Below are positions 1-8,095 of a stretch of DNA of 48,582 bases, piece by piece; the stretch's first letter is position 1; each line of letters starts with the position of its first letter. Source of the DNA: Rhodospirillaceae bacterium (GTDB lineage: Bacteria; Pseudomonadota; Alphaproteobacteria; UBA828). The stretch covers positions 1 to 48,582 of the forward strand of contig JABIXB010000115.1 in assembly GCA_018666805.1 (NCBI GenBank), read 5' to 3'. Made by a program: the position numbers and the translations under genes. Below the pieces are notes generated by a model. It made no database searches, was not told the DNA's origin, and worked only from the letters and a program-made list of their open reading frames with translations.

Positions 1-160
1 CCTGCGCAGGGAAGTTCTCAATGCTGAGTGGTTCAGTTCAGTCAGACAGGCTGAGGTTGTCATCAAAACTTGGCTGAAACAGTACAATCATATCCGCCCG
101 CATCAGGCTCTGAACATGCGTCCACCAGTGCCCGAGACTCTATCTGGAAGTGGTACATAG
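1..160 (+). mobile_element. 3' end of an IS transposase (integrase-core, IS3-like), cut by window edge
   Basis: The frame starting at base 2 is open from the edge and gives 52 residues before TAG at 158-160. It contains the segments LKQYNHIRPHQALNMRPP and VPETL, typical of the C-terminus of DDE integrase-core transposases of the IS3/IS481 type, just after the catalytic Glu region. The catalytic residues themselves lie outside the window, so intactness cannot be judged. The element ends just beyond the 3' end of a tRNA-Ser gene. A right inverted repeat might lie around 228-241 (GGGGCAGCGCA resembles some IS3 ends), but the left end is not visible and this is a guess. Family assignment is moderately sure; the exact IS group is not. 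Confidence 0.75.
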
Positions 161-307
161 AACGGGGGCTTTACACGCGTCTGCCTGAAGTAAGACTGAA
201 TGGCGATAAAATTGAAATAACCGGACAGGCGGGGCAGCGCAATTCATTCCGGCGATGTATCGATTTCGACGATCAGGGCATAACATATTGAAACAAATAA
301 CAAAAAC

Positions 308-397
308 TGGCGGAGGGGGTGGGATTCGAACCCACGGTACGCTCGCGCGTACAACGGTTTTCGAGACCGCCCCGTTCGACCACTCCGGCACCCCTCC
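308..397 (-). tRNA. tRNA-Ser (anticodon CGA)
   Basis: Read on the minus strand, the sequence begins GGAGGGG and ends CCCCTCC-G-CCA, a perfect seven-pair acceptor stem with encoded CCA. The anticodon loop is CTCGAAA on a CGGT/ACCG stem, giving anticodon CGA, which reads UCG serine codons. A long variable arm (TGTACGCGCGAGCGTACC region) and a GGTTCGAATCC T-arm mark it as a class II serine tRNA of about 90 nt. Confidence 0.95.
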
Positions 398-422
398 GCA
401 CGGGCCCAGCGAGACGAATGAC

Positions 423-451
423 TTCATAGACTACTGGCTTGGCAGCGGCAA
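423..451 (-). promoter_or_regulatory. possible sigma70 promoter of tRNA-Ser
   Basis: On the minus strand TTGCCG (446-451) and TATGAA (423-428) are separated by 17 bases and lie about 26 bases upstream of the tRNA 5' end. Both hexamers are imperfect, so this is a plausible but unproven promoter. Confidence 0.35.
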
Positions 452-503
452 GCGGACTCGGGCGTATTTGCTTAAAAAGGCAGCGAAATCAGAGCGCCTA
501 TTG

Positions 504-531
504 TTGACAGCGCGGCCAGTCGCGCTATAGT
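504..531 (+). promoter_or_regulatory. sigma70-type promoter upstream of rplU
   Basis: A perfect TTGACA at 504-509 is followed after 16 bases by TATAGT at 526-531, about 55 bases before the rplU start codon. This is the best-looking housekeeping promoter in the window and would drive the rplU-rpmA pair. Confidence 0.6.
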
Positions 532-586
532 GCCGCGCCGAGGCTGGAAGAGCCTTAAACAACATTAGTTCCGGAACGAGAAAGCC

Positions 587-1069
587 ATGTTCGCTGTTAT
601 TAAAACCGGCGGGAAGCAATACCGTGTTTCGCCGCAGGATATCATTCGTGTCGAGCGGCTTTCTTCGCCTGCCGGCGAAGTCGTTGAGTTGACCGATGTT
701 CTCGCCATGAGCCGCGAGGATGGCGTCAAGTTGGGCCAGCCCCTGGTTGAGGGTGCGCGCGTTGCCGCCACCGTGCTTGAGCATTGCCGCGACGACAAGA
801 TCATCGTTTTCCGCAAACAACGGCGCAAAAATTACCGCCGCACCAAAGGCCACCGCCAGCATCAAACGGTGCTCAGAATAGAAGAAATTCTGGCCGAAGG
901 CGAAAAGCACACCCCGGTAAAGCCAGCGAGCGAAAAGAAGCCCGCCAAGAAGAAAGCAGCGCCGAAAAAAGCCGCCGCAAAGAAGCCGGCAGCGAAAAAG
1001 AAAGCGCCGGAAGCGGAAGCCGCGGACACGAAAGATAAAGACAGTTCCAGTGCTGAGGAGAAGTCGTAA
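587..1069 (+). CDS. rplU: 50S ribosomal protein L21
   Basis: L21 is a primary 23S rRNA-binding protein of the large ribosomal subunit. The first ~103 residues are the standard L21 fold, beginning [14 protein letters not shown] and including the [17 protein letters not shown] rRNA-binding segment with its basic cluster. Residues ~104-160 form an extra lysine/alanine/proline-rich tail (repeats of KKAA/KKPA type) ending acidic; such extended tails are common in alphaproteobacterial L21. The stop codon overlaps the rpmA start by one base (TAATG), so the two are translated as a coupled pair. Low-complexity tail composition does not suggest a frame error because the tail leads directly into the L27 gene. 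Confidence 0.97.
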   Translation: MFAVIKTGGKQYRVSPQDIIRVERLSSPAGEVVELTDVLAMSREDGVKLGQPLVEGARVAATVLEHCRDDKIIVFRKQRRKNYRRTKGHRQHQTVLRIEEILAEGEKHTPVKPASEKKPAKKKAAPKKAAAKKPAAKKKAPEAEAADTKDKDSSSAEEKS

Positions 1070-1326
1070 TGGCGCATAAAAAGGCAGGTGGCAGCTCACG
1101 CAACGGCCGCGATACAGCGGGCCGGCGCCTTGGCATCAAGAAATATGGCGGCGAGGCTGTGCTTCCCGGCAATATTATCGCACGCCAGCGCGGCACCAAA
1201 TGGCATCCCGGCGAAAATGTCGGCATGGGCCGCGACCACACCCTGTTCGCGCTCGCCGAGGGGCGTATTAAATTTGCCCACAAGTCGGGCGGAAAAACCG
1301 TGATCGACATCGAGCCGGCGGGCTAA
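1069..1326 (+). CDS. rpmA: 50S ribosomal protein L27
   Basis: L27 (85 residues) reaches toward the peptidyl-transferase centre with its N-terminus. The start [16 protein letters not shown] is the classic L27 signature, followed by the RLGIKKYGG and [15 protein letters not shown] segments. There is no N-terminal cleavage extension like that of Firmicutes L27. It overlaps rplU by one base and is followed by an intrinsic terminator, so rplU-rpmA appears to be a two-gene operon separate from obgE. Confidence 0.97.
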   Translation: MAHKKAGGSSRNGRDTAGRRLGIKKYGGEAVLPGNIIARQRGTKWHPGENVGMGRDHTLFALAEGRIKFAHKSGGKTVIDIEPAG

Positions 1327-1355
1327 CACCCGTTATCCCGGCGCACAACTGATAG

Positions 1356-1385
1356 AGGGAGCGGCGGGCCGCTCCCTTTTTTCGT
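1356..1385 (+). terminator. intrinsic terminator after rpmA
   Basis: GGGAGCGG (1357-1364) pairs with CCGCTCCC (1369-1376) around a four-base loop, flanked by an A-T pair and followed by six T residues. This is a textbook Rho-independent terminator about 30 bases after the rpmA stop. Confidence 0.85.
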
Positions 1386-1409
1386 TTTAGGGCCGAGTGG
1401 ATTGAATCC

Positions 1410-2471
1410 ATGCGTTTTCTAGATCAAGCCAAAATATTCGTTGCCAGCGGCGCCGGCGGCAATGGTTGCGTCGGCTTCCGGCGTGAGCGCAATGAACCGC
1501 GCGGCGGCCCCGATGGCGGCAATGGCGGGCGCGGCGGCTCTGTTGTGGTGCTCGGCGTGGCCTACCTCAACACCTTGATCGATTTTCGCTACAAGCAGCA
1601 TTTCAAGGCGGCACGCGGCCGCCATGGCCAGGGCTCGCAGCGCACCGGCGCCAACGCCGACGAACTGGTTATTCCGGTGCCGCTCGGCACCCAGTTGTTT
1701 GAGGAAGATCATGAAACCCTGATTGCCGACGTTACCCGGCCCGGGCAACGCATTGTGCTTGCCGCCGGCGGCGGCGGCGGATATGGCAATTGCCATTTCA
1801 AATCCGCCACCAACCGGGCGCCACGGCGCGCCGATTCCGGCGAAGCGGGCGAGGAACGATGGGTCTGGCTGCGCCTCAAGCTGCTCGCCGATGCCGGTAT
1901 CATCGGCCTGCCCAATGCCGGTAAGTCGACCTTTCTCGCCGCCGTCAGCCAGGCCAAACCGAAGATCGCCGATTATCCCTTCACCACCCTAACTCCGCAG
2001 CTCGGCGTGGTGCTGGTCGACGGCCATGATTTCGTCCTCGCCGATATTCCCGGCTTGATCGAGGGCGCGCATGAAGGCTCGGGCCTGGGCGACCGTTTTC
2101 TCGGCCATGTCGAGCGCTGCGCCGTGCTGCTTCATCTCGTCGATGGTACCGAGGAAGATCCCGCTCAGGCCTACCGCACCATCCGCGGCGAACTCGCGGC
2201 CTACGGCGAAGGTCTGGCGGAGAAGCCCGAAATTGTATTTCTCAGCAAGTGCGATGCGCTTGATGCCGATCAACGCAAAACACGGTTGAACGCGCTCGAA
2301 GCGGCTGTCGGCCAACCGGTGGCGGCGATTTCCAGTGCTTCCGGCGCGGGCGTACAAGAGGCATTGCGCGGCCTGTGGCAGGCCGTCGCGGCGAAAAAAC
2401 GCGCCGCCCAGGCAGCCGAGGAAGCGCCGGTGGAGAAGCAGGTTTACGATCCCATGGTGGGGCTCAAATGA
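1410..2471 (+). CDS. obgE: Obg family GTPase (ribosome assembly)
   Basis: ObgE/CgtA is an essential GTPase that acts in 50S subunit maturation and stress signalling. Residues 1-158 form the glycine-rich Obg fold ([10 protein letters not shown] and GGGGGYGN segments). The G domain begins near 160, with the P-loop GLPNAGKST at 166-174, the switch I PFTTL motif and the switch [11 protein letters not shown] motif. The guanine-specificity motif appears as SKCD rather than NKxD, a common variant in this family. The length of 353 aa is normal for alphaproteobacterial Obg without a long C-terminal extension. It starts 24 bases after the terminator behind rpmA, and its stop overlaps the likely proB start (ATGA). 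Confidence 0.97.
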   Translation: MRFLDQAKIFVASGAGGNGCVGFRRERNEPRGGPDGGNGGRGGSVVVLGVAYLNTLIDFRYKQHFKAARGRHGQGSQRTGANADELVIPVPLGTQLFEEDHETLIADVTRPGQRIVLAAGGGGGYGNCHFKSATNRAPRRADSGEAGEERWVWLRLKLLADAGIIGLPNAGKSTFLAAVSQAKPKIADYPFTTLTPQLGVVLVDGHDFVLADIPGLIEGAHEGSGLGDRFLGHVERCAVLLHLVDGTEEDPAQAYRTIRGELAAYGEGLAEKPEIVFLSKCDALDADQRKTRLNALEAAVGQPVAAISSASGAGVQEALRGLWQAVAAKKRAAQAAEEAPVEKQVYDPMVGLK

Positions 2472-3610
2472 GCGGTCGGACTCAAATGACTGGCAGCCTG
2501 CAGCAATCACGCCGCCTGATCATCAAGATGGGCTCTGCCCTTTTGGTCGATGAGGAAAACGGCACCATTCACCATGCCCGTCTCAAAGGGCTGGCCGAGG
2601 ATGTCGCCGCGCTGCGCGCAGGCGGCAGCGAAGTGATGATCGTCACCTCGGGCGCGATCGCCGTCGGGCGGCGCTATCTCGGCCTTGCCGAGGGCGCGCT
2701 CAAGCTCGAGGAAAAACAAGCCGCCGCCGCGTGCGGCCAGATCCGCCTGGCGCATGCCTATCAGCAGGCCCTGGCCGGGCACGATATTACGGTGGCGCAA
2801 ATTCTCCTCACCATCGACGATACCGAAGAACGGCGGCGCTACCTCAATGCGCGCAACACCATCAACACCCTGTTGGCGGCGGGCGCGGTGCCGGTGATCA
2901 ACGAAAACGACACCGTTGCCACGGCGGAAATCCGCTTCGGCGACAATGACCGCCTGGCGGCGCGGGTGGCGGCGATGATGAGCGCCGATACGCTTTTACT
3001 ACTATCCAATATCGACGGTCTCTACAGCGCCGATCCATCGCGCGATGCCAACGCCGAGTGGATCCCCCGGGTCGAGGCGATTACGCCCGAAATCGAAGCG
3101 ATGGCGGGCGCCGCCGTCTCCGCCGATGCGTCGGGCGGCATGGCAACCAAGATCGCGGCGGCGCGTATCGCAATGGCGGCGGGCTGCCATATGGTCATTG
3201 CCAAGGGCGACCTGGACCGCCCCGTCGCGGCGCTCGAAGCGGGTGCGCGCAGCACCTGGTTTGTGCCCAAGGCGACACCGCGCGCGGCGCGCAAGCAATG
3301 GATCGCCGGTAGCCTGCAACCGCGCGGCACGCTCACCATCGACGCCGGCGCCAAAGCCGCCTTGGTGGCCGGGCGCAGCCTTCTGCCGGCCGGTGTTTCC
3401 GCCGTCGAAGGGGACTTTCAGCGCGGCGAAGCGGTGACCGTAAAAGATGCCGCCGGCAGCCTTCTCGGGCGCGGCCTCAGCGCCTATTCGGCCGCCGATG
3501 CGCGCCGTATCAAGGGCCACAAAACGGGTGAAATCGAGGCCATACTCGGCTACCGTGGCCGCGATGCCATAATTCACCGCGACGATCTGGTATTGGAAGA
3601 AAGTTCGTAA
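2468..3610 (+). CDS. proB: glutamate 5-kinase
   Basis: ProB catalyses the first step of proline synthesis, phosphorylating glutamate with ATP to give gamma-glutamyl phosphate. The N-terminal amino-acid kinase domain ([31 protein letters not shown] with catalytic Asp/Asn) is followed from about residue 280 by a PUA domain. The open frame extends upstream, but the ATG at 2468 overlaps the obgE stop as ATGA and gives 380 residues, the usual length; an in-frame ATG at 2486 is another option. proA follows after one base, so ProB and ProA, which channel the unstable acyl phosphate, are co-translated. Confidence 0.95.
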   Translation: MSGRTQMTGSLQQSRRLIIKMGSALLVDEENGTIHHARLKGLAEDVAALRAGGSEVMIVTSGAIAVGRRYLGLAEGALKLEEKQAAAACGQIRLAHAYQQALAGHDITVAQILLTIDDTEERRRYLNARNTINTLLAAGAVPVINENDTVATAEIRFGDNDRLAARVAAMMSADTLLLLSNIDGLYSADPSRDANAEWIPRVEAITPEIEAMAGAAVSADASGGMATKIAAARIAMAAGCHMVIAKGDLDRPVAALEAGARSTWFVPKATPRAARKQWIAGSLQPRGTLTIDAGAKAALVAGRSLLPAGVSAVEGDFQRGEAVTVKDAAGSLLGRGLSAYSAADARRIKGHKTGEIEAILGYRGRDAIIHRDDLVLEESS

Positions 3611-3611
3611 T

Positions 3612-4892
3612 ATGAGCGCCGTCAAATCAGTCGAAGCGAATACCCTTGAGGCGCAAATGGCCGAGCTCGGCGCCAATGCGCGCGCTGCGGCGCATGTCCT
3701 TGCGGTCACGCCTGCGGTGCAAAAGCGGCGCGCCATCAAAGCGGCGGCGGATGCGCTTGAGGCCGCGCGTGAAACTATTGTTGCAGCCAACGAAAAAGAC
3801 ATGGCCCAGGCACGCGCCGCCAACCTGAACGCCGCCATGCTTGACCGCCTCGCCCTCGACACGGCACGCATTGACGGCATGATCCAAGGCCTGCGCGAAG
3901 TCGCCGCGCTCGATGATCCGGTCGGGCGAATTTTGGACGAACGCACGCGGCCCAACGGATTGCGCATTCAGCGCGTCTCGGTGCCGGTTGGCGTGATCGG
4001 CATCATTTATGAATCGCGCCCCAACGTCACCGCCGATGCCGGTGCGCTGTGCGTGATGTCAGGTAATGCCGCCATCTTGCGCTGTGGCTCGGAGAGTTTT
4101 CATTCCTCACACGCCATCGCCAGCTGCCTCAGAAGCGGCCTCAAGGCGGCAGAGCTGTCCGAGGATTGTATTCAGATTATTCCGACCACGGACCGCGCGG
4201 CGGTCGGCATCCTGCTCGCCATGGACGGCGACGTCGATATCATCGTGCCGCGCGGCGGACGCTCTTTGATCGAGCGCGTCAAGGAAGGCAGTCATATTCC
4301 CGTGCTGGCCCATCTTGACGGCATCTGCCATGTCTATGTGCATGGCTCAGCCGATCCGGACACGGCGCGCGATGTGACATTCAATGCAAAAATGCGGCGC
4401 ACCGGTGTTTGCGGCGCAACCGAGACATTATTGATCGACCGCCAGGCGGCAACCATGCTGCCCGGCATACTCGCACCCCTGTTCGAAGCGGGCTGCGAAG
4501 TGCGCGGCGACGCCGAAGCCATGGCGCTCGATTCGCGCGTCGTGGCGGCAAGCGAGGTCGATTGGGACACCGAATATCTCGACGCCATCATTTCGGTGCG
4601 CGTGGTCGATGGCCTCGATCAGGCAATTGCGCATGTCAATTCGCACGGCTCGCACCATACCGACGCCATCCTCACCGAGGATGCCGCCGCCGCCGAACGT
4701 TTCCTCGATGAAGTCGATAGCGCCATCGTCGTGCTCAATGCCTCAACCCAATATGCCGATGGCGGTGAATTCGGCATGGGCGCGGAGATCGGCATCTCCA
4801 ACGGCAAATTGCATGCCCGGGGGCCGGTCGGCGTCGAGCAATTGACGACCTATAAATACAAAGTCTTCGGTACGGGTCAGGTGCGCCCCTGA
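3612..4892 (+). CDS. proA: glutamate-5-semialdehyde dehydrogenase (gamma-glutamyl phosphate reductase)
   Basis: ProA reduces gamma-glutamyl phosphate with NADPH to glutamate semialdehyde, which cyclises to pyrroline-5-carboxylate. It belongs to the aldehyde dehydrogenase superfamily; the catalytic cysteine lies in RRTGVCGATETLL, and the YESRPNVTADAGALC and NASTQYADGGEFGMGAEIGIS motifs are family signatures. The length of 426 aa is normal. It begins one base after the proB stop. A cytosolic enzyme with no odd features. Confidence 0.97.
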   Translation: MSAVKSVEANTLEAQMAELGANARAAAHVLAVTPAVQKRRAIKAAADALEAARETIVAANEKDMAQARAANLNAAMLDRLALDTARIDGMIQGLREVAALDDPVGRILDERTRPNGLRIQRVSVPVGVIGIIYESRPNVTADAGALCVMSGNAAILRCGSESFHSSHAIASCLRSGLKAAELSEDCIQIIPTTDRAAVGILLAMDGDVDIIVPRGGRSLIERVKEGSHIPVLAHLDGICHVYVHGSADPDTARDVTFNAKMRRTGVCGATETLLIDRQAATMLPGILAPLFEAGCEVRGDAEAMALDSRVVAASEVDWDTEYLDAIISVRVVDGLDQAIAHVNSHGSHHTDAILTEDAAAAERFLDEVDSAIVVLNASTQYADGGEFGMGAEIGISNGKLHARGPVGVEQLTTYKYKVFGTGQVRP

Positions 4893-4951
4893 AACCCTTG
4901 AAACCCCTGAAGCGCCCGCCCGCCCGCCCGCGACCGGCGCCGGTGAACGAT

Positions 4952-5563
4952 ATGGCGCGGCGAAAAGGCCGGCGCATCGGCCTCTTTGGCGGCTCCTTTA
5001 ACCCGGCCCATGAAGGCCATCTCCATATCAGCCTGCAGGCGATCAAACGGCTCGCACTGGATGAGCTGTGGTGGCTGGTGTCGCCGCAAAATCCGCTTAA
5101 ACCCGAGCGCGGCATGGCGCCCTTCGATGAGCGCCTGGCGGCGGCGCGTCAATTGGCCCGCCACCCGGCGATTAAGGTAAGCGATTGCGAAAGGCGCTTT
5201 CACAGCCGCTACAGCGCCGATACCATCGCCCATCTTCGCCGCCATTATCCGCGCGACCATTTTGTCTGGATCATGGGCGCCGACAATCTCCGCGAATTTA
5301 CCCGTTGGCGCCGTTGGCAGGACATCTTCGAGGCGCTTCCCATTGCGATATTTGACCGCCAGCCCTATGCTCAAAGCGCCTGTGCGAGCAAAGCGCTGCA
5401 ACGCTTCACCGGCCAGCGACTGCCGGAGCGGGCGGCCGATGAATTGGCGTCGCTGAAGCCACCAGCCTGGATATTTCTGCATGGCCGCCTGCATGGCGCG
5501 TCGGCCAGCGCAATTCGTGATAAAGTGACAATCGAGGACAAGCAAAGAGGAGACGACAGATAG
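4952..5563 (+). CDS. nadD: nicotinate-nucleotide adenylyltransferase
   Basis: NadD transfers AMP from ATP to nicotinate mononucleotide in NAD synthesis. The nucleotidyltransferase motif GLFGGSFNPAHEGHLHIS carries the ATP-binding HxGH-type signature, and SASAIRDK near the C-terminus is the SxTxxR-like motif. The start is uncertain: TTG 4898, GTG 4943 and ATG 4952 are all in frame. ATG 4952 is preferred because homologues begin only a few residues before the IGLFGG strand, and because the longer forms would translate a proline/arginine-rich CCCG repeat tract. From 4952 the product is 203 aa, a normal size. The stop TAG overlaps a possible ATA initiator of rsfS. Confidence 0.93.
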   Translation: MARRKGRRIGLFGGSFNPAHEGHLHISLQAIKRLALDELWWLVSPQNPLKPERGMAPFDERLAAARQLARHPAIKVSDCERRFHSRYSADTIAHLRRHYPRDHFVWIMGADNLREFTRWRRWQDIFEALPIAIFDRQPYAQSACASKALQRFTGQRLPERAADELASLKPPAWIFLHGRLHGASASAIRDKVTIEDKQRGDDR

Positions 5564-5613
5564 CCAAGCCGAAAAAGACCGGTTCAGCGAAAAACGACAA
5601 CGCCGCCGAAGAA

Positions 5614-5976
5614 ATGCGCCGCGTTGTCATCCAGGAACTGGAAGACGTCAAGGCCGAGGATATTGTGACCATCGGCCTGAGTGGAAAATCCGACATTGCA
5701 GATTACATGATTGTGGCCTCGGGCCGCTCGCAGCGCCAGGTCGGCGCGGCGGCGGAGCATGTGCGCAAGGCGGCCAAGGCTTTGTCTGGCCGCCCGATCG
5801 CCCTGGAAGGAATGCCAGCCTGCGACTGGGTGTTGATCGACACTGGCGATGTGATCGTCCATATCTTCCGGCCCGAAGTGCGGGAATTCTATAATCTGGA
5901 GAAGATGTGGTCGGCCGAATTGCCGCTCGATCCGATGGACGATGCCTCGGATGACGCGGGAGAGAGTGCGTTATAG
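5614..5976 (+). CDS. rsfS: ribosome silencing factor RsfS (Iojap family)
   Basis: RsfS binds L14 and blocks subunit joining in slow growth. The fold is shown by VKAEDIVTIGLSGKSDIADYMIVASGRS, DWVLIDTGDVIVHIF and FYNLEKMW; 120 aa from ATG 5614 covers the family core. However, the frame stays open upstream to an ATA codon at 5560, which is preceded at six bases by a strong AGGAGA Shine-Dalgarno (5548-5553) and overlaps the nadD stop; it would add 18 residues (IAKPKKTGSAKNDNAAEE), much like natural RsfS N-termini. The ATG at 5614 has no clear ribosome-binding site. Either the gene uses a rare AUA initiator or 5614 is used weakly. Confidence 0.93.
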   Translation: MRRVVIQELEDVKAEDIVTIGLSGKSDIADYMIVASGRSQRQVGAAAEHVRKAAKALSGRPIALEGMPACDWVLIDTGDVIVHIFRPEVREFYNLEKMWSAELPLDPMDDASDDAGESAL

Positions 5977-6010
5977 CGCCAAACCCAAATAGGCCTCGAG
6001 AAACCAGCCA

Positions 6011-6469
6011 ATGCGCGTAGCGGTGCTCGCCATCGGCCGGGCGCGCGACGACCCGGCAAAACGAGTCTATGACGAATATATGACGCGCCTGCATTGGCCG
6101 CACGAACTGAAGGAATTGCAGGAAAATAAGCCCCTGCCGGCGGCCAAACGCAAACAGCGCGAAGCGGAACTGTTGCTCCGCGCCGTGCCGGACGGGGCAA
6201 CCATAGTGGCGCTCGATGGTGGTGGGCGCGCGCTATCGAGTGAGGATTTCGCCCGCCGCATCGGCGCCTGGCGCGATGACGGCGCACCCTGCCTCGCCTT
6301 TCTCCTCGGCGGCGCGGATGGCCACGGCGATGCGGTTTTAAAACGGGCGGATTTGATCCTTTCGTTCGGCCCGATGGTCTGGCCACACCTTTTGGCGCGA
6401 GCCATGTTGGCCGAGCAGTTGTGGCGTGCCGCCAGTATCCTTTCCGGCCACCCCTATCACCGGGCCTGA
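6011..6469 (+). CDS. rlmH: 23S rRNA (pseudouridine1915-N3)-methyltransferase
   Basis: RlmH is a SPOUT-class SAM methyltransferase that methylates pseudouridine 1915 in helix 69 of 23S rRNA. The 152-residue product has the SPOUT knot motif FLLGGADGHG and the conserved C-terminal HLLARAMLAEQLWRAASILSGHPYHR, which holds the catalytic region. It follows rsfS by 34 bases, a common pairing in proteobacteria, and both act on the large subunit. Confidence 0.96.
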   Translation: MRVAVLAIGRARDDPAKRVYDEYMTRLHWPHELKELQENKPLPAAKRKQREAELLLRAVPDGATIVALDGGGRALSSEDFARRIGAWRDDGAPCLAFLLGGADGHGDAVLKRADLILSFGPMVWPHLLARAMLAEQLWRAASILSGHPYHRA

Positions 6470-6514
6470 ATTGCGGGCTTGAATTGCTTGAGTAACAGCG
6501 AGTAACACTGAGAC

Positions 6515-8095
6515 ATGGAAAAACGAAGCACCGCCCGCCCTGTTGTGTTGTGCGTGCTGGATGGCTGGGGACAGCGTAGCGAACGCGCTGATAACGCCAT
6601 TGCCGAAGCACGCACCCCGGTATGGGACGCGCTGGTCGAGAAATATCCGCACGCCCTCTTAAACACCTCAGGTCTTGATGTCGGCCTGCCCGCCGGGCAG
6701 ATGGGAAATTCCGAAGTCGGACACATGAATTTAGGCGCCGGGCGGGCCGTGCTGCAGGATTTGCCGCGCATCGATGCGGCCATTGCCGACGGTTCGTTGG
6801 CGCGCTCGCCCGAACTGACCGATATGATTGAGAAACTGCGGCAAAGTGGCGGGCGCTGCCATCTGATGGGTTTACTGTCGCCGGGCGGCGTACATTCGCA
6901 CCAGGACCATATGGCGGCGTTGATCAATATTTTAAGCGCCGCCGGCGTGGCGGTGACCTTGCACGCCTTTCTCGATGGCCGCGATACGCCGCCTTCATCG
7001 GCAGCCGGCTTTGTCCAGCAGCTTAAGAACGACGTGGCGGGGGCAACGAATTTCTCCTTCGGCACCATTTGCGGGCGCTATTGGGCGATGGACCGCGATC
7101 AACGCTGGGAGCGGCTTGAGCGCGCCTATCTCGCCATCAGCGCGGCCAAGGGTGCAACCGCACCCAACGCCGCGAGCGCCATCGAAGCGGCCTATGCCGC
7201 AGGTGAAAGCGATGAGTTTGTCGCGCCGGTGGTGCTCACCGGCTATGCCGGCATCGCCGATGGCGACGCCATCCTGATGGCCAACTTCCGCGCCGACCGG
7301 GTGCGTCAATTACTGAGCGCATTTCTGGATCCGGCCTTTGAAGGATTTAAACGCCGGCGCAGCCATCGCTTCGCTGCCGCCCTGGGCATGAGCGAATATT
7401 CCAGCGCCCTGAATAAAATGATGACCTGTATGTTTACCCACGGCGCACTCAAGAATGTGTTGGGCGAGACCGTCTCCGCCGCCGGTTTAAAACAATTGCG
7501 CCTGGCCGAGACCGAGAAATACGCCCATGTGACGTTCTTCCTGAACGGCGGCGAAGAACGGGCCTTTGCCGGCGAAGAGCGTATTCTGGTGCCCTCGCCG
7601 AAAGTCGCGACCTATGATTTACAGCCCGAAATGTCGGCCGGCGAGGTAACCGACCGTCTGGTCGAGGCGATTCTCGGACAGACTTTCGATTTGATCGTGG
7701 TCAACTACGCCAACACCGACATGGTCGGCCACACCGGCATTATGGCTGCCGCGATAAGGGCCGTCGAAACGATTGATGCATGCCTCGGCCGGATGATGGC
7801 GGCGCTCGAGAAAACCGGCGGCGCGGCACTCATTACCGCCGATCATGGCAATGCGGAGCAAATGCGGAATTCAGCTGAGAATATCGCCCACACCGCCCAT
7901 ACGACCAATCCCGTACCGGCGATATTGGCCGGTGAAGGGGCGCTCGGTGGACAGTTGCGCGATGGGCTGCTCGCCGATGTGGCGCCGACGCTGCTGCAAT
8001 TGATGGCGCTGCAGAAACCGCCGGAAATGACCGGCCGTTCACTTTTCGACGCGCCCGGCAGTGCAATGAGCGAGCACCGTGCGGCGCGCGCCTAA
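6515..8095 (+). CDS. gpmI: 2,3-bisphosphoglycerate-independent phosphoglycerate mutase
   Basis: GpmI interconverts 3- and 2-phosphoglycerate in glycolysis and gluconeogenesis using two Mn2+ ions. The alkaline-phosphatase-superfamily nucleophile serine lies in QMGNSEVGHMNLGAGR near residue 65, and the metal ligands are seen in DGWGQ, NYANTDMVGHTG, TADHGNAEQM and HTTNPVP. The length of 526 aa is slightly above the usual 510-515. The last 17 bases overlap the start of the EnvC-like gene. Confidence 0.97.
   Translation: MEKRSTARPVVLCVLDGWGQRSERADNAIAEARTPVWDALVEKYPHALLNTSGLDVGLPAGQMGNSEVGHMNLGAGRAVLQDLPRIDAAIADGSLARSPELTDMIEKLRQSGGRCHLMGLLSPGGVHSHQDHMAALINILSAAGVAVTLHAFLDGRDTPPSSAAGFVQQLKNDVAGATNFSFGTICGRYWAMDRDQRWERLERAYLAISAAKGATAPNAASAIEAAYAAGESDEFVAPVVLTGYAGIADGDAILMANFRADRVRQLLSAFLDPAFEGFKRRRSHRFAAALGMSEYSSALNKMMTCMFTHGALKNVLGETVSAAGLKQLRLAETEKYAHVTFFLNGGEERAFAGEERILVPSPKVATYDLQPEMSAGEVTDRLVEAILGQTFDLIVVNYANTDMVGHTGIMAAAIRAVETIDACLGRMMAALEKTGGAALITADHGNAEQMRNSAENIAHTAHTTNPVPAILAGEGALGGQLRDGLLADVAPTLLQLMALQKPPEMTGRSLFDAPGSAMSEHRAARA

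Noticed and set aside
431-1099. Long open frame on the minus strand across rplU
   Set aside because: It is a shadow of the L21 gene, with a Phe/Arg-rich composition expected from the reverse complement of a Lys-rich tail.
4913-4931. CCCG tetranucleotide repeats in the nadD leader as a phase-variation switch
   Set aside because: Only about four copies, and the preferred ATG at 4952 is downstream, so slippage would not change the protein; nadD is also essential in most bacteria.
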